From Candidatus Poribacteria bacterium (GTDB lineage Bacteria > Poribacteria > WGA-4E > WGA-3G): a stretch of 64,000 nucleotides of DNA. The position numbers and the translations under genes were made by a program. The stretch is taken from positions 59,389-123,388 of the forward strand of contig JAJEGI010000137.1 of assembly GCA_022819945.1 (NCBI GenBank), written 5' to 3'. Under the pieces are notes generated by a model. It was not told where the DNA came from, did not search any database, and saw nothing but the letters and a program-made list of their open reading frames with translations. Within the stretch, counting starts at the first letter, position 1. Each line of letters opens with the position of its first letter. Shown here piece after piece: positions 54,558-63,900 of the stretch.

Positions 54558-55355
54558 TTAGACAATCATAGGAGCGCGAATAGCATCGTGATGTTGATAG
54601 TCTTCTAACTGAATGTGCTGCATCTTGAAAGCATCAATGGACTTAATTTTCGGGTTCAAAACGAGTTTCGGGAGCGGATAAGGTTCCCGTTTCAATTGCA
54701 TTTCGACGGCTTCAAAGTGTGCGTGATAGATGTGCGCATCGCCTAAAGTGTGAATGAATTCATAAGGTGTTAAACCTGTTACTTGAGCGACCATGTGCAG
54801 AAGAAGGGCATACGATGCGATATTAAAGGGGACACCTAAGAACATATCACAGCTCGGCTGATACATCTGTAGCGACAACTTGCCGTCTGCGATAAAGAAT
54901 TGGAAGCACATGTGGCAGGGGGTCAATGCCATCTCCTCCAATTCCGCTGGATTCCACGCCGTAACAATAAGTTTACGGCTATGCGGGGTTGTTTGGAGCT
55001 GTTCAATGACCTTTGCTAACTGATCAATCGTGCCATTTTCTGTTTTCCAGCTTCGCCATTGGACGCCGTATATCCGTCCAAGGTACCCATCGCGCCCCCA
55101 CGCCTCGGCGTTTGCGTTCCATATCTGTGTCCCGAGTTTCTCAAATTGCTCGGCGTGATCATAGCCGCGCAAGAAACCTAAAAGTTCTGCTTTTACGGAA
55201 CGGAATGCGAGTTTTTTGGTCGTTACAGCAGGAAATCCGTCTTCGAGATTATATCGCATTTGCATGCCGAAGATAGCCCGTGTTCTTCCATTTCTACCTT
55301 CTCGGTCAACGCCGGCATCTAATACTTGCTGAAGGCCTTCAAGATATTGTTTCAT
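54558..55355 (-). CDS. thyA: Thymidylate synthase (ThyA type)
   Basis: 265 residues. Catalytic Cys is in PCHMCFQF at position 147 (146 in E. coli), and SCDMFLGVPFNIASYALLLHM and HTLGDAHIYHAHFEAV are the folate and nucleotide blocks. Makes dTMP using methylene-tetrahydrofolate and yields dihydrofolate for FolA, encoded nearby. ATG start is short of a good ribosome site but matches homologues. Confidence 0.97.
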   Translation of the reverse strand: MKQYLEGLQQVLDAGVDREGRNGRTRAIFGMQMRYNLEDGFPAVTTKKLAFRSVKAELLGFLRGYDHAEQFEKLGTQIWNANAEAWGRDGYLGRIYGVQWRSWKTENGTIDQLAKVIEQLQTTPHSRKLIVTAWNPAELEEMALTPCHMCFQFFIADGKLSLQMYQPSCDMFLGVPFNIASYALLLHMVAQVTGLTPYEFIHTLGDAHIYHAHFEAVEMQLKREPYPLPKLVLNPKIKSIDAFKMQHIQLEDYQHHDAIRAPMIV

Positions 55356-55418
55356 GGTTACTGATTACCAGTGTTAATTATTGGCATCCTACCGGTGCGC
55401 ACATTCTGATGCACAAGA

Positions 55419-55856
55419 TTACCGATCTGTGCTGCCAAAACCGCCTCTTGAAGCAGCGGACATCTGTTCAACTTCATTCCATTCTGCTGTATCCACACGG
55501 ACAAAAACTGCTTGCGCAATCCGACTGCCTCTTTCAACATTCACGATCTCGTCTGTAAAATTATAGACTTGGATTTTCAGTTCGTCCGCTTCACCGCAAT
55601 AGTCGTTGTCAACGATACCGACACCCTGCGGCATCAGCAATCCCAATTTACGAGGGGTGCTGCTTCGCAGGCATACCATTAGCATATAACCGGGCGGTGT
55701 CGCAACGATAACATTAGCGGGAATCAGAACAATAGACTGCGGCGCAATCTGTGCTGATTCGCGACAGATGAGATCAAAGCCTACAGACCCTGCCGTTTCA
55801 TATTTCGGCAACGGAAGCGTTTTATCTATGCGTTTGATATTAACTTTCATCGACAT
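55419..55856 (-). CDS. dut: dUTP diphosphatase
   Basis: 145 residues from the ATG at 55856, which overlaps the stop of the SMP-30 gene (TAATG), giving translational coupling. Motifs: GSVGFDLICRE, RSSTPRKLGLLMPQGVGIVDNDYCGE and the terminal RGGFGSTDR that closes over the active site. Keeps dUTP low and supplies dUMP to ThyA, which follows. Confidence 0.95.
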   Translation of the reverse strand: MSMKVNIKRIDKTLPLPKYETAGSVGFDLICRESAQIAPQSIVLIPANVIVATPPGYMLMVCLRSSTPRKLGLLMPQGVGIVDNDYCGEADELKIQVYNFTDEIVNVERGSRIAQAVFVRVDTAEWNEVEQMSAASRGGFGSTDR

Positions 55857-56740
55857 TACGGTACTGCCACTCCTGCTACTTTGCATGCTATCCGATAGAC
55901 TGAGGTACTTGCCGTGATAAACAGCGTTTTCCAGTCATCGCCACCCCATGCTAAGTTTGCGGAACGTTCAGGGACGAGAATAATTCCGAGGTGCGTACCG
56001 TCTGGCGCGAAGACCCAAATTCCATTCGGACCGGTTAGATAGACGTTCCCTTGAACATCGACCTTCATCCCATCAGGTTTCCCGTTATCGCCTTCTTCTT
56101 CACCGAAGACACGACCGTTCGCGATGGTACCATCAGGTTGAACATCAAAGGCACGTACATGCATCCGTTCGGTGTCGTTGATATAGAGGATCGATTCATC
56201 TGGTGAAAAGCAGATACCATTGGGTCTATCGAAGTCGTCAACCAGGAGTGTCAACGTCTCATAATCAGAAGAGAGGCGGTAGACCCCTTGAAAATCGAGT
56301 TCCTTTTCTGATTCGACCCCATACGATGCACTAAGTCCGTAAGGTGGATCTGTGAAATAGATGCTTCCATCGGATTTCACAACAATATCGTTCGGGCTGT
56401 TCAAACGTTTATCTTCATAGTGTGAGGCGATTGTGATGACCTCGCCATCCGCTGTTGTGAAGGACACTCGGCGATTGGCGTGTTCACAGGCGAGAAGGTG
56501 TCCACCTTTGTCGTAAGTCAAACCGTTTGACTTTCCGGAAGGTTCACGGAAAACGGTCATTCCTGAGTCAGCATCCCATTTCCGCATCTTATTCGCAGGA
56601 ATATCGCTGAAAAGTAAAAATTGTCCTGTAGCGTGCCAGAGCGGTCCTTCAGTAAATTGGCAGCCCGTTGCTATTTGTTCGATGTCTGCCTTTGCGTCAA
56701 CCAAATCTAACAAGCGCGCGTCGCGTACGTCAAGTGCCAT
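55856..56740 (-). CDS. SMP-30/gluconolactonase-family protein
   Basis: 294 residues of a six-bladed beta-propeller. Metal residues are in TEGPLWHATG, SPNDIVVKSDGSIYFTDPPYG and NGICFSPDESILYINDTER, with DGMKVDVQGNVY near the end. Enzymes of this fold hydrolyse sugar lactones such as gluconolactone, which fits the dehydrogenase genes in the window. ATG follows AAAGGAAAAT. A palindromic site lies just upstream. Confidence 0.88.
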   Translation of the reverse strand: MALDVRDARLLDLVDAKADIEQIATGCQFTEGPLWHATGQFLLFSDIPANKMRKWDADSGMTVFREPSGKSNGLTYDKGGHLLACEHANRRVSFTTADGEVITIASHYEDKRLNSPNDIVVKSDGSIYFTDPPYGLSASYGVESEKELDFQGVYRLSSDYETLTLLVDDFDRPNGICFSPDESILYINDTERMHVRAFDVQPDGTIANGRVFGEEEGDNGKPDGMKVDVQGNVYLTGPNGIWVFAPDGTHLGIILVPERSANLAWGGDDWKTLFITASTSVYRIACKVAGVAVP

Positions 56741-56752
56741 ATTTTCCTTTCA

Positions 56753-56775
56753 AATGTTACACCTAATGTAACATT
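56753..56775 (-). promoter_or_regulatory. Palindromic operator-like site upstream of the lactonase
   Basis: A perfect 23-base dyad with 9-base arms (AATGTTACA, and TGTAACATT after CCTAA) lies 13-35 bases before the start codon, just downstream of a TATAAT-like box at 56793-56798 (minus). A related half-site AGGTGTAACGTT occurs at 56864. This position suits a repressor. The rest of 56741-57055 shows no gene. Confidence 0.55.
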
Positions 56776-57055
56776 GCGTGTTGAAGTGTTCGATTATAAA
56801 CCCACGTCTTGTCGGACTTTTTAAAGAATTTTCGATAATACGTCTCTGTTACGAAAAATCGAAAGGTGTAACGTTTTCGGTTTGGTATCATACCTAAAAG
56901 AACTGTTCGCGTTTTCTTCAGAGAAAGATGCAAGGTTAAAAGAAAATATCTTTGACAACTCTCTTAATTAATGTTAGCATAATCTAAAATGGTAAGTATG
57001 GGGTTTCACGTGGTAATAGTGTGCCTTGTGACACACTATGTCGTTAAGTAAAGAA

Positions 57056-57129
<74 letters not shown>

Positions 57130-57179
57130 ATAGAGGTTTCAAGAACGAAATTGATGCTCATTTATAAAAATCTCTAAAT

Positions 57180-57208
57180 ATTTTAGCAGACGCAACATTT
57201 TTTGTCAA
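57180..57208 (-). promoter_or_regulatory. Promoter of the tRNA-Arg gene
   Basis: TTGACA, 17 bases and TAAAAT on the minus strand, about 50 bases upstream of the tRNA. It overlaps no gene and points away from the plus-strand gene at 57244. Confidence 0.75.
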
Positions 57209-57243
57209 GTTTTTCAGAAAAAAATCTAAGGAGGGATATCAGG

Positions 57244-58380
57244 GTGAAGCGTAAATTCAAACAATTCTCAATTCTCACGGTCCTAATTGTCTTTTTGTTC
57301 AGTTTCGCGCCGGATATTGTGGAGAGTCGCCGCGGCGGTTTTGGTGGCGGACGGAGTTTCAGTCGTAGTCGGAGTTTTAGTCGCAGCTCAAGCCGACGGA
57401 GTTACAGCGCACCGAAGCGATCCTCTAGTAGTACCCGTAGCCGAAGCAGCACGAGTCGATCTTATACAAGCCCGCGTTCATCGACACGGACGACGCGAAC
57501 CACGGGTAGTACCTATAGCAGAAGCAGTTCAGCGAGAACTACCGGCACACGTGCCAGCACGACTGCACGTCAAAGGCAGACCGCAACGAACCGTGCAAAA
57601 GCCACGACCGCGACAAACCGAAGCACAACTGCTACACGCAACGCATCCCGAAGCCAGCAACGCACAACAACCGCACAAAACCGAAAACAGGTTCGGCAGC
57701 TCAAAGCGGAAAATCGTACTTTGAAACGCCAAGTCAGAACAGCAGACCGACGGACTGCAAAGGCGCGCCGCGATCAACGTTCTACTATTAACATCAACAA
57801 CTATGGTGGTTATTATCCCATGATGGGATATTCGATGTATAGTATGGGTGCCGCGATGGCGTTTAACAACCTGATGTTCGGTATCTATTTCCATGACTAC
57901 TATAACCACGCGATTCAGCGGAGTTACTTGTGGCACTATCACCACCCGAAGTATGATCGGTCTCATTGGAGTGCCGAGAAGCAAGCAGAATATGAATTCT
58001 ATCGGGATTACTACGAAAACCAAGGTGTCGAACCTAACTCGAGTTACGTGGATCCCGGAACAAATCGCGATGAAGACTATGCGGCAAGTTATGTTGAAGC
58101 GAATCCAGATGAATTTTATGGCGATAACGTGGAAGTCTACACTGTTGACGAACTCCCTGATGAGGCGGCAATAAAACAGGAACTTCTCGCCGCTGCTGGA
58201 GAGACACCGACTGTAGCAACATCCACTACAACGACACCCCAAACGCGTGCACCACCGGCTACGCGTACCGTTTATGTTGAGAAAAAGACATCTGGCGCAA
58301 CATGGTTCCTCCTTATTTTTGGGAGTCTCCTTGTTGTCGGTGTTATTATGTTAGTAATGTATAACAAAGGTTATTTTTAG
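57244..58380 (+). CDS. Exported Ser/Arg-rich protein with C-terminal membrane anchor
   Basis: 378 residues from GTG at 57244 (after GGAGGGATATCA); a signal-like segment (LTVLIVFLFSFAP) opens it. Residues about 30-140 are almost only Ser, Arg, Thr and Gly. A coiled-coil stretch (RQLKAENRTLKRQVRTADRR) follows, then an aromatic block (YYPMMGYSMYSMGAAMAFN and FGIYFHDYYNHAI). Near the end a membrane helix (WFLLIFGSLLVVGVIMLVM, about 350-370). Function unknown; the composition suggests a surface or wall-associated protein. Next gene follows after 8 bases. Confidence 0.65.
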   Translation: MKRKFKQFSILTVLIVFLFSFAPDIVESRRGGFGGGRSFSRSRSFSRSSSRRSYSAPKRSSSSTRSRSSTSRSYTSPRSSTRTTRTTGSTYSRSSSARTTGTRASTTARQRQTATNRAKATTATNRSTTATRNASRSQQRTTTAQNRKQVRQLKAENRTLKRQVRTADRRTAKARRDQRSTININNYGGYYPMMGYSMYSMGAAMAFNNLMFGIYFHDYYNHAIQRSYLWHYHHPKYDRSHWSAEKQAEYEFYRDYYENQGVEPNSSYVDPGTNRDEDYAASYVEANPDEFYGDNVEVYTVDELPDEAAIKQELLAAAGETPTVATSTTTTPQTRAPPATRTVYVEKKTSGATWFLLIFGSLLVVGVIMLVMYNKGYF

Positions 58381-58388
58381 GTGGTGGT

Positions 58389-59012
58389 ATGGCACTATTT
58401 GGTAGAAAAGGCGGGAGATCCCTGTTCGGGAAAAAGAAAGAGACCGAGCCGAAAAAGCCGGAACGGCATGAATTGGTTGACATCCCGATTGACAGCATGA
58501 TTGAACTCTCCGACATCATCACTTATGAGGAGACGGGAGATACTTCGCGTGCTTTCAAACTTGTCACACGAAAAAAGTATGAAGGCGACAGCCTACGGCG
58601 TTATATGTATCATATCCGTGATGCTGAAGAAGAGGTAGTGGTCGGTGTTGATCATATCTCAGGCACTAAGGAGGAATACGAGATTTCTCGATGGATCGTC
58701 GATGATGAATGTGAACTCGGCGATCCGTTGCCTGACGATATGACGCTCTATTATCCTGACCCTGATAATGAAGACGAAGATATCGCTGTTGAATACAGCC
58801 GACAGGATATTGTGAACGCAACGCTCACTGTTACGGATGCCGAAGGCGAAGAAAAATTCGAGGTCGAACTCCACGAATACGCCAGTGGCGAAGATGATTT
58901 CATGTCTATTGAACTGTGCGGGGATTGGCTCACTTTCTACACGGGTGTACTCATCACGCGTTCTGATATAGAAATCTACCCAGCGATGGAACCACAACCC
59001 AATAGCAAATAA
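58389..59012 (+). CDS. Cytoplasmic protein of unknown function
   Basis: 207 residues, basic N-terminus (FGRKGGRSLFGKKKETEPKK) followed by an acidic beta-rich body ending GDWLTFYTGVLITRSDIEIY. No signal peptide or domain recognised. It starts 8 bases after the preceding membrane protein and is probably cotranscribed. Partner of that protein by context only. Confidence 0.55.
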   Translation: MALFGRKGGRSLFGKKKETEPKKPERHELVDIPIDSMIELSDIITYEETGDTSRAFKLVTRKKYEGDSLRRYMYHIRDAEEEVVVGVDHISGTKEEYEISRWIVDDECELGDPLPDDMTLYYPDPDNEDEDIAVEYSRQDIVNATLTVTDAEGEEKFEVELHEYASGEDDFMSIELCGDWLTFYTGVLITRSDIEIYPAMEPQPNSK

Positions 59013-59054
59013 GCCAGGTCTTACGTCCGATATAGTTAGTGGAGGTGAGTGCAA

Positions 59055-59498
59055 ATGAACGTACGAGATATAACAGACGCTGAGGTGTATGAATTAGGGC
59101 TTGAGGTGCTTTTGGATAAACTCGGGCATGCAGGGACGATTAGGTTTCTTCAGCAGTGCGAACCGACTATAGGGGATTATACTGTAGAACGCCATAAGTG
59201 GTTAGATGGTTTGGATATGGAAACGATTATGCGGGGAATCCAAAAGCTCCGCCAGGAGAAACAGGAGAGTCCGAAAGATGAGCAACCGAAAGCTATAGGT
59301 GAAATGACAGATTTAGAAATTTATCGATTTGGTCTCAGCGCAATTTCAGGTGAAATGGGTGTTTCTGGGCAGATGAGGTTCCTGCGGCTATGCAAACCGG
59401 GCTCAAGCAATTGCACTTTAGTCCCGCGCAAAAAGCGGGATAAACTTGATGCTGAGACCCAGGAACACCAAGTATATCCAGGGCAAGAAAAGAAGTAG
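59055..59498 (+). CDS. Two-repeat protein, likely antitoxin partner of PIN toxin
   Basis: 147 residues made of two similar halves: DITDAEVYELGLEVLLDK and GTIRFLQQC, against EMTDLEIYRFGLSAISGE and GQMRFLRLC. GGAGGTGA ends six bases before the ATG at 59055. The motif TDxEVYxxG...RFLQ recalls small proteins found beside PIN toxins. Eight bases before the PIN gene, so the pair should be one transcript. The duplicated form is uncommon. Confidence 0.65.
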   Translation: MNVRDITDAEVYELGLEVLLDKLGHAGTIRFLQQCEPTIGDYTVERHKWLDGLDMETIMRGIQKLRQEKQESPKDEQPKAIGEMTDLEIYRFGLSAISGEMGVSGQMRFLRLCKPGSSNCTLVPRKKRDKLDAETQEHQVYPGQEKK

Positions 59499-59506
59499 GC
59501 GAACGC

Positions 59507-59968
59507 GTGCAAATTCAGTTTCCTGCCTGGAAAATCTATCTGGATACATGTTGTGTAGGTCGTTCTTTAGATGATCAGACACAAGATCGGATCCACCGTG
59601 AAACCGAAGCCGTTGAGACAATCGTCAGTTATTTTTTTGGGGGTCAATTACGCTGGATTTCCAGCGAAATTTTAGCAATTGAGGCTGCGAACAACCCTAA
59701 TTTAAAAAAACGCGAAGCAATAAATGACAGGTTAAATTTCACAGATGAGACTGTTTTAGTGGGGACAGTGGAAAGAGCCAGAGCTGCGTATCTTGAATCT
59801 CTGGGATTCAAGTTGTTCGATGCTTTACATATTGCGTGTGCTGAAAGCGGTGGCGCAGATGTGCTTCTAACAACCGATGACCGCATGTTACGACTTGCGA
59901 AACGCCACAGCGCACAACTTCAAGTATGTGTCGAAAATCCGTATACATGGCTGCAAACGATAACTTGA
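59507..59968 (+). CDS. PIN-domain ribonuclease toxin
   Basis: 153 residues. The PIN core: IYLDTCCVGRSLDD (first Asp), ISSEILAIEAA (Glu) and LFDALHIACAESGGADVLLTTDDRML with the Asp cluster near the end. It cleaves RNA with Mg. Starts at GTG and is one base before the methyltransferase gene, so it may be coupled to it. All expected acidic residues are there, unlike the broken toxin at 14296. Confidence 0.8.
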   Translation: MQIQFPAWKIYLDTCCVGRSLDDQTQDRIHRETEAVETIVSYFFGGQLRWISSEILAIEAANNPNLKKREAINDRLNFTDETVLVGTVERARAAYLESLGFKLFDALHIACAESGGADVLLTTDDRMLRLAKRHSAQLQVCVENPYTWLQTIT

Positions 59969-59969
59969 T

Positions 59970-62921
59970 ATGTCAAGACAGCACGAAAACACTATCACAA
60001 CGAAATTGGTAGACATCCTCAACAGGATGCGGAGCACTTGGACACTTGAGGAGCAAACACGTCCTTTCAAAAACAATCGGAAATGTCCCGATGTCTTCGT
60101 AACTGAACTGGGTCGTGAACCCGTCGTTATTGAAGTAAAACTTGATGGCATAAGCCCCAATATCCGCGGTGAAGCACAAGCGAGGCAACACCTCGGCGAA
60201 GAACTCTCGCCTGCCCCGAATATGGCGGCAGAGACGCTTACCACTGCTATGGCACTCCGCATCCCTGCTCGCTTCCTGCACGTTGAACGTAGAGACTTAG
60301 AACAAGAACTCCAACAGGCGAATGATATTCACTATGTGCTCCTGAGTAAAGATGGATCGGAGACCAACAGATTCCCGGATAAAGGATGGGCGGAAGGTAC
60401 AATCGGCGATGTCGCGATGGCTCTCCAACTTGGCGCGACGCCGAATTCGAGAATTCAGAAGGCTGCGGCACTGTTAGAATACCGCGTCAACCAAGCCGCG
60501 CTTCTGTTAGAAGCCGCAATCGCAACGCGTCCGAGCATCGGCGCAGCGATTGGTGAAATCCTGCACCAACAAACGGGCGAGCAGACTTCGCGGATGGCGA
60601 TGCTGATTATTACCAACGCTTTCGTTTTTCAGAGCTCCCTCGCGGGTAAGCCCGAAATGGAACAGGTTTCATCGCTTGCTCAACTCACAGTAGATGACGA
60701 CACACCTATCAAGTATAGCGACGTACTGAAAGATTGGAATATTATTCGCGAGGTCAACTACCGGCATATCTTCGATGTGGCTCACCAACTTGTACACGCC
60801 ATCGCAACCGATGACAAATTGGTAGGTAGCGTCCTGTCTACCCTCTGTCGCGCAGCACACGAGCTGGTCAGCGGCGGTATCGCCCAGGTCCATGAGTTAG
60901 CAGGCATCGTTTTTCAACGCCTCATCATTGATCGGAAGTATATTAAGGCAAACTATACCCGCCCTGAAGCCGTAGCCCTATTGTCCGTATTGGCACTTCC
61001 TATGGTGCATCAAGGCAACGTTGACGTCCATAAATTAAAGGTAGCGGATTTTGCATGCGGTACTGGTGCCCTTCTCAACGGCGTATACCAGCGTATTCTC
61101 AGCATACATGAACAGACAGGCGGTATCGGCGCGGATATACACGGTAATATGATGGAACATAACATCGGTGGGTGTGATATTATGCCGAACGCGAGTCATC
61201 TCACCGCTTCGCTCCTCACCAGCACCTATCCCGATAAGAAGATCGGGCGGACCCGGATTCATACACTCCCTTATGGAAAACAGGCAGATGACAGTTATGC
61301 CCTCGGTGCCCTGGATCTGCTCAATGCGCCTGAGCAAATACAGATATTCTATCTCATGGAAAATGAGGCAAGGCAAGTCGGCGGTGAAGGGGATGCCACT
61401 GTCAACCGACAAGACACATTTCAACATCGTGAGTTCGATATTGTGGTGGAGAATCCGCCCTTCAGCAAACCGAACGCTGATAGTAGCAGCAGTATCCCGA
61501 AACCCGTGTTTGAAGGGAGCGAACGAAGCCAAGAGGATACCGCTGCAATGCGGCGCGCACTCCGAAAAGAGGACATCCGCGTCGCCAATGGACAAGCCGG
61601 ACTTGCATCCTACTTCGTTGATTTAGCTGACAGAATGCTCAAATCAAACGGAAAATCAACAATGGGTTTCATTCTACCGGCGACAGCCCTCGCTTCCCCG
61701 CATTGGCAAAAGGTTCGGGATCTATGGGCGACTGAATACCACGACGTGATAGTGATTACAATTGCGGATGCTCAAATTGCCAATTGTACCTTTTCCTCTG
61801 ATACTGGAATGGCGGAGTGTATGGTCGTCGCGACGAAAGGTAGAGGACGTAGCACAGGCCGCGGGACGTTTATTTCCCTGCTACATCAACCGAGGAGCGC
61901 GCTGGAAAGTGTGGCAATAGGTAACAGTATTCTCAGGATAGATAACACGCGCATAATGGAAGATACGCCAATTGGCGGCGATGAACTCAAAATAGGCGAT
62001 GAAACTGTTGGACATCTACTTGACTGCCCGCTACCCGTAGGCGAGGCGTGGGCAGCATCTCGTGTAAAAGCGATGGAGTTAATCCAGTCAGCACACCGTT
62101 TAGCAAACGGAGAGTTGTGGTTACCAACCCAGACGGCACCGATAGAAATTCCTATCTGCCGCGTTGAGGACTTCGCAACTATCGGCATGTCACACTTGGA
62201 TGTTTTTGGTGGGAATGGACGGGGTGCGTTTGATATGGGAACTGGGTGTACCGACAGCGATGACTATCCATGTCTATGGAAAGTGAAATCTCCTTTACAG
62301 CGGGCAATGCTTGTGAAACCGGATGCACACGGTATACTCCGTCCTAATGGGAGACCGAAATTGCAGCAGCTGCTTGAACGAAACAGCCGCGTCCATTACA
62401 ATCTCGGTTTGCGATTTAATGCGAATTCTACCGTTGCCTTGTTCACAGAAAGACCCACCTTGGGAGTGAGTTTAATCAAGAATGTCGCTTTTAAGAATCC
62501 GCGTTATGAAATTCCGTGGACACTCTGGTGTAACACAACGTTAGGTCTGTTTTGTCATTGGGGACATAGTAGTAAACAACAACCCGGAAGAGGTATGTTA
62601 TCGCAGCTGACATTATACACTTTGCCTACGTTAGATGTGCGGTGTCTTTCTGCAGATGCGTTGGCGAATGCCGATCAGATTTTTGATTCGATGCAGCATA
62701 AACGGATGTTGCCGTTTAATGAGTCAGACGGGGATACGGTGCGTCACGAGTTGGATCGGCGTTTTTTGACAGAGGTTTTGGGTATCGCCTCGGATGATGT
62801 GCATGCAGCGGTGGGTCGGCTCCGTGAAAAGTTGTGTGCTGAGCCGAGCATTCACGGTGGTAAAAAGTCGCGGTGTGATTTGGAGGCAGAGGCGCGGAAA
62901 TTGGGTGGGACTTTAGTTTGA
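59970..62921 (+). CDS. Fused restriction endonuclease-N6-adenine methyltransferase
   Basis: 983 residues. N-terminal nuclease site: PD at 40-41 and EVK at 55-57 (KCPDVFV and VVIEVKLDG), the PD-D/ExK pattern. Methyltransferase motif I is VADFACGTGALLNG near 357-370 and the catalytic motif IV is NPPF near 495. The C-terminal third (about 640-960) should hold the target recognition part. Single-chain type IIG-like restriction-modification enzymes have this layout. Start ATG one base after the PIN gene. Confidence 0.82.
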   Translation: MSRQHENTITTKLVDILNRMRSTWTLEEQTRPFKNNRKCPDVFVTELGREPVVIEVKLDGISPNIRGEAQARQHLGEELSPAPNMAAETLTTAMALRIPARFLHVERRDLEQELQQANDIHYVLLSKDGSETNRFPDKGWAEGTIGDVAMALQLGATPNSRIQKAAALLEYRVNQAALLLEAAIATRPSIGAAIGEILHQQTGEQTSRMAMLIITNAFVFQSSLAGKPEMEQVSSLAQLTVDDDTPIKYSDVLKDWNIIREVNYRHIFDVAHQLVHAIATDDKLVGSVLSTLCRAAHELVSGGIAQVHELAGIVFQRLIIDRKYIKANYTRPEAVALLSVLALPMVHQGNVDVHKLKVADFACGTGALLNGVYQRILSIHEQTGGIGADIHGNMMEHNIGGCDIMPNASHLTASLLTSTYPDKKIGRTRIHTLPYGKQADDSYALGALDLLNAPEQIQIFYLMENEARQVGGEGDATVNRQDTFQHREFDIVVENPPFSKPNADSSSSIPKPVFEGSERSQEDTAAMRRALRKEDIRVANGQAGLASYFVDLADRMLKSNGKSTMGFILPATALASPHWQKVRDLWATEYHDVIVITIADAQIANCTFSSDTGMAECMVVATKGRGRSTGRGTFISLLHQPRSALESVAIGNSILRIDNTRIMEDTPIGGDELKIGDETVGHLLDCPLPVGEAWAASRVKAMELIQSAHRLANGELWLPTQTAPIEIPICRVEDFATIGMSHLDVFGGNGRGAFDMGTGCTDSDDYPCLWKVKSPLQRAMLVKPDAHGILRPNGRPKLQQLLERNSRVHYNLGLRFNANSTVALFTERPTLGVSLIKNVAFKNPRYEIPWTLWCNTTLGLFCHWGHSSKQQPGRGMLSQLTLYTLPTLDVRCLSADALANADQIFDSMQHKRMLPFNESDGDTVRHELDRRFLTEVLGIASDDVHAAVGRLREKLCAEPSIHGGKKSRCDLEAEARKLGGTLV

Positions 62922-62964
62922 AAATGTGTTAAAATGTTGGTATGCAGACTGAAGGAGATGAAAT

Positions 62965-63864
62965 ATGAAAAACGGATTTGACGCACCTGAAGACTTACCG
63001 CAGGCTCCAGATATCTCCCACAATCAAGATTCGATGTTGTCTCCCCGGCAAGCTGAAATTCACCGGAACTTACAAGCCATCGGGCCCGAAATAGCTGCCT
63101 ATTATCTGGATGGACTCAAAATCCTACACAGCAGGGATCTAGAAAATGCTGCCAGTTTTTTGGCACATGCTGCACGGGAAATTGATGGGGGCTTAAGAGA
63201 TATCCTCTCTGTGCAGAAAAAAGAAGAACTTGAATTTGTTATTCGCGTGCCGAACCGGAAGCCGCTAATCGAACCAAAAAGAGGAGAAGGCACCCTTAAA
63301 TTCACAGTTGATACACCCGGCCCCGTCAAAGTACGCTACAAACGGATAGGAAAACACAAACCCTCAATTCTGCAATCGTTAGGAGTTGATGATCCCTCCC
63401 CACTCGCCGAGAGATGGATAAAAGCCACTGGCAAATTTTATGAGTTTGTCCATCGCCACGGGGCGTGGAAACCGCCTCATAGCATAGAAGATTTTGAGTC
63501 TATCTGGCGAGATTTTGAGGATGTCCTATCGGACTTGGTTGGAAATTACCTGGACCTTCTTATTAAAGTTGTGGATCGGATTCTTGAGTATGAGAAACCT
63601 ACAGATGAAATAAGAGGGGTTCTGCCACACCTGTTAAAGTCCGACATGAGGAGCAAGTATTTCTTTGAAAATCTTGCTTCGCCTGCTTGGCTGCAACCAC
63701 TAAAAGAGGATGGGTGGTTTGAACCTGAGTCTAACGTGATTGTAAGACCTAACCAAACTTCCGTGATAGAACTTGATTGGGATGGTTGGTGGAAACCGAT
63801 TATAGATTCAGGATGGTTTGATGCTGAATCAAGTTCATTCGTTAGGACAAGTGCAAGAACTTGA
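62965..63864 (+). CDS. Unknown protein, likely truncated at the 3' end
   Basis: 299 residues, no signal peptide. An N-terminal helical part (ENAASFLAHAAREIDGGLRDIL) is followed by an alpha-helical middle and two similar short motifs, YFFENLASPAWLQPLKEDGWF and WDGWWKPIIDSGWF. Large proteins with such motifs occur in accessory regions and continue for several hundred residues; here the frame stops soon after the second motif and an IS3-like transposase end lies 36 bases on. ATG follows GAAGGAGATGAAAT. Possible defence or stress protein; function unknown. Confidence 0.55.
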   Translation: MKNGFDAPEDLPQAPDISHNQDSMLSPRQAEIHRNLQAIGPEIAAYYLDGLKILHSRDLENAASFLAHAAREIDGGLRDILSVQKKEELEFVIRVPNRKPLIEPKRGEGTLKFTVDTPGPVKVRYKRIGKHKPSILQSLGVDDPSPLAERWIKATGKFYEFVHRHGAWKPPHSIEDFESIWRDFEDVLSDLVGNYLDLLIKVVDRILEYEKPTDEIRGVLPHLLKSDMRSKYFFENLASPAWLQPLKEDGWFEPESNVIVRPNQTSVIELDWDGWWKPIIDSGWFDAESSSFVRTSART

Positions 63865-63900
63865 AGTGCATACGCTTATTTAGGCCACAATTTCGCAAAG

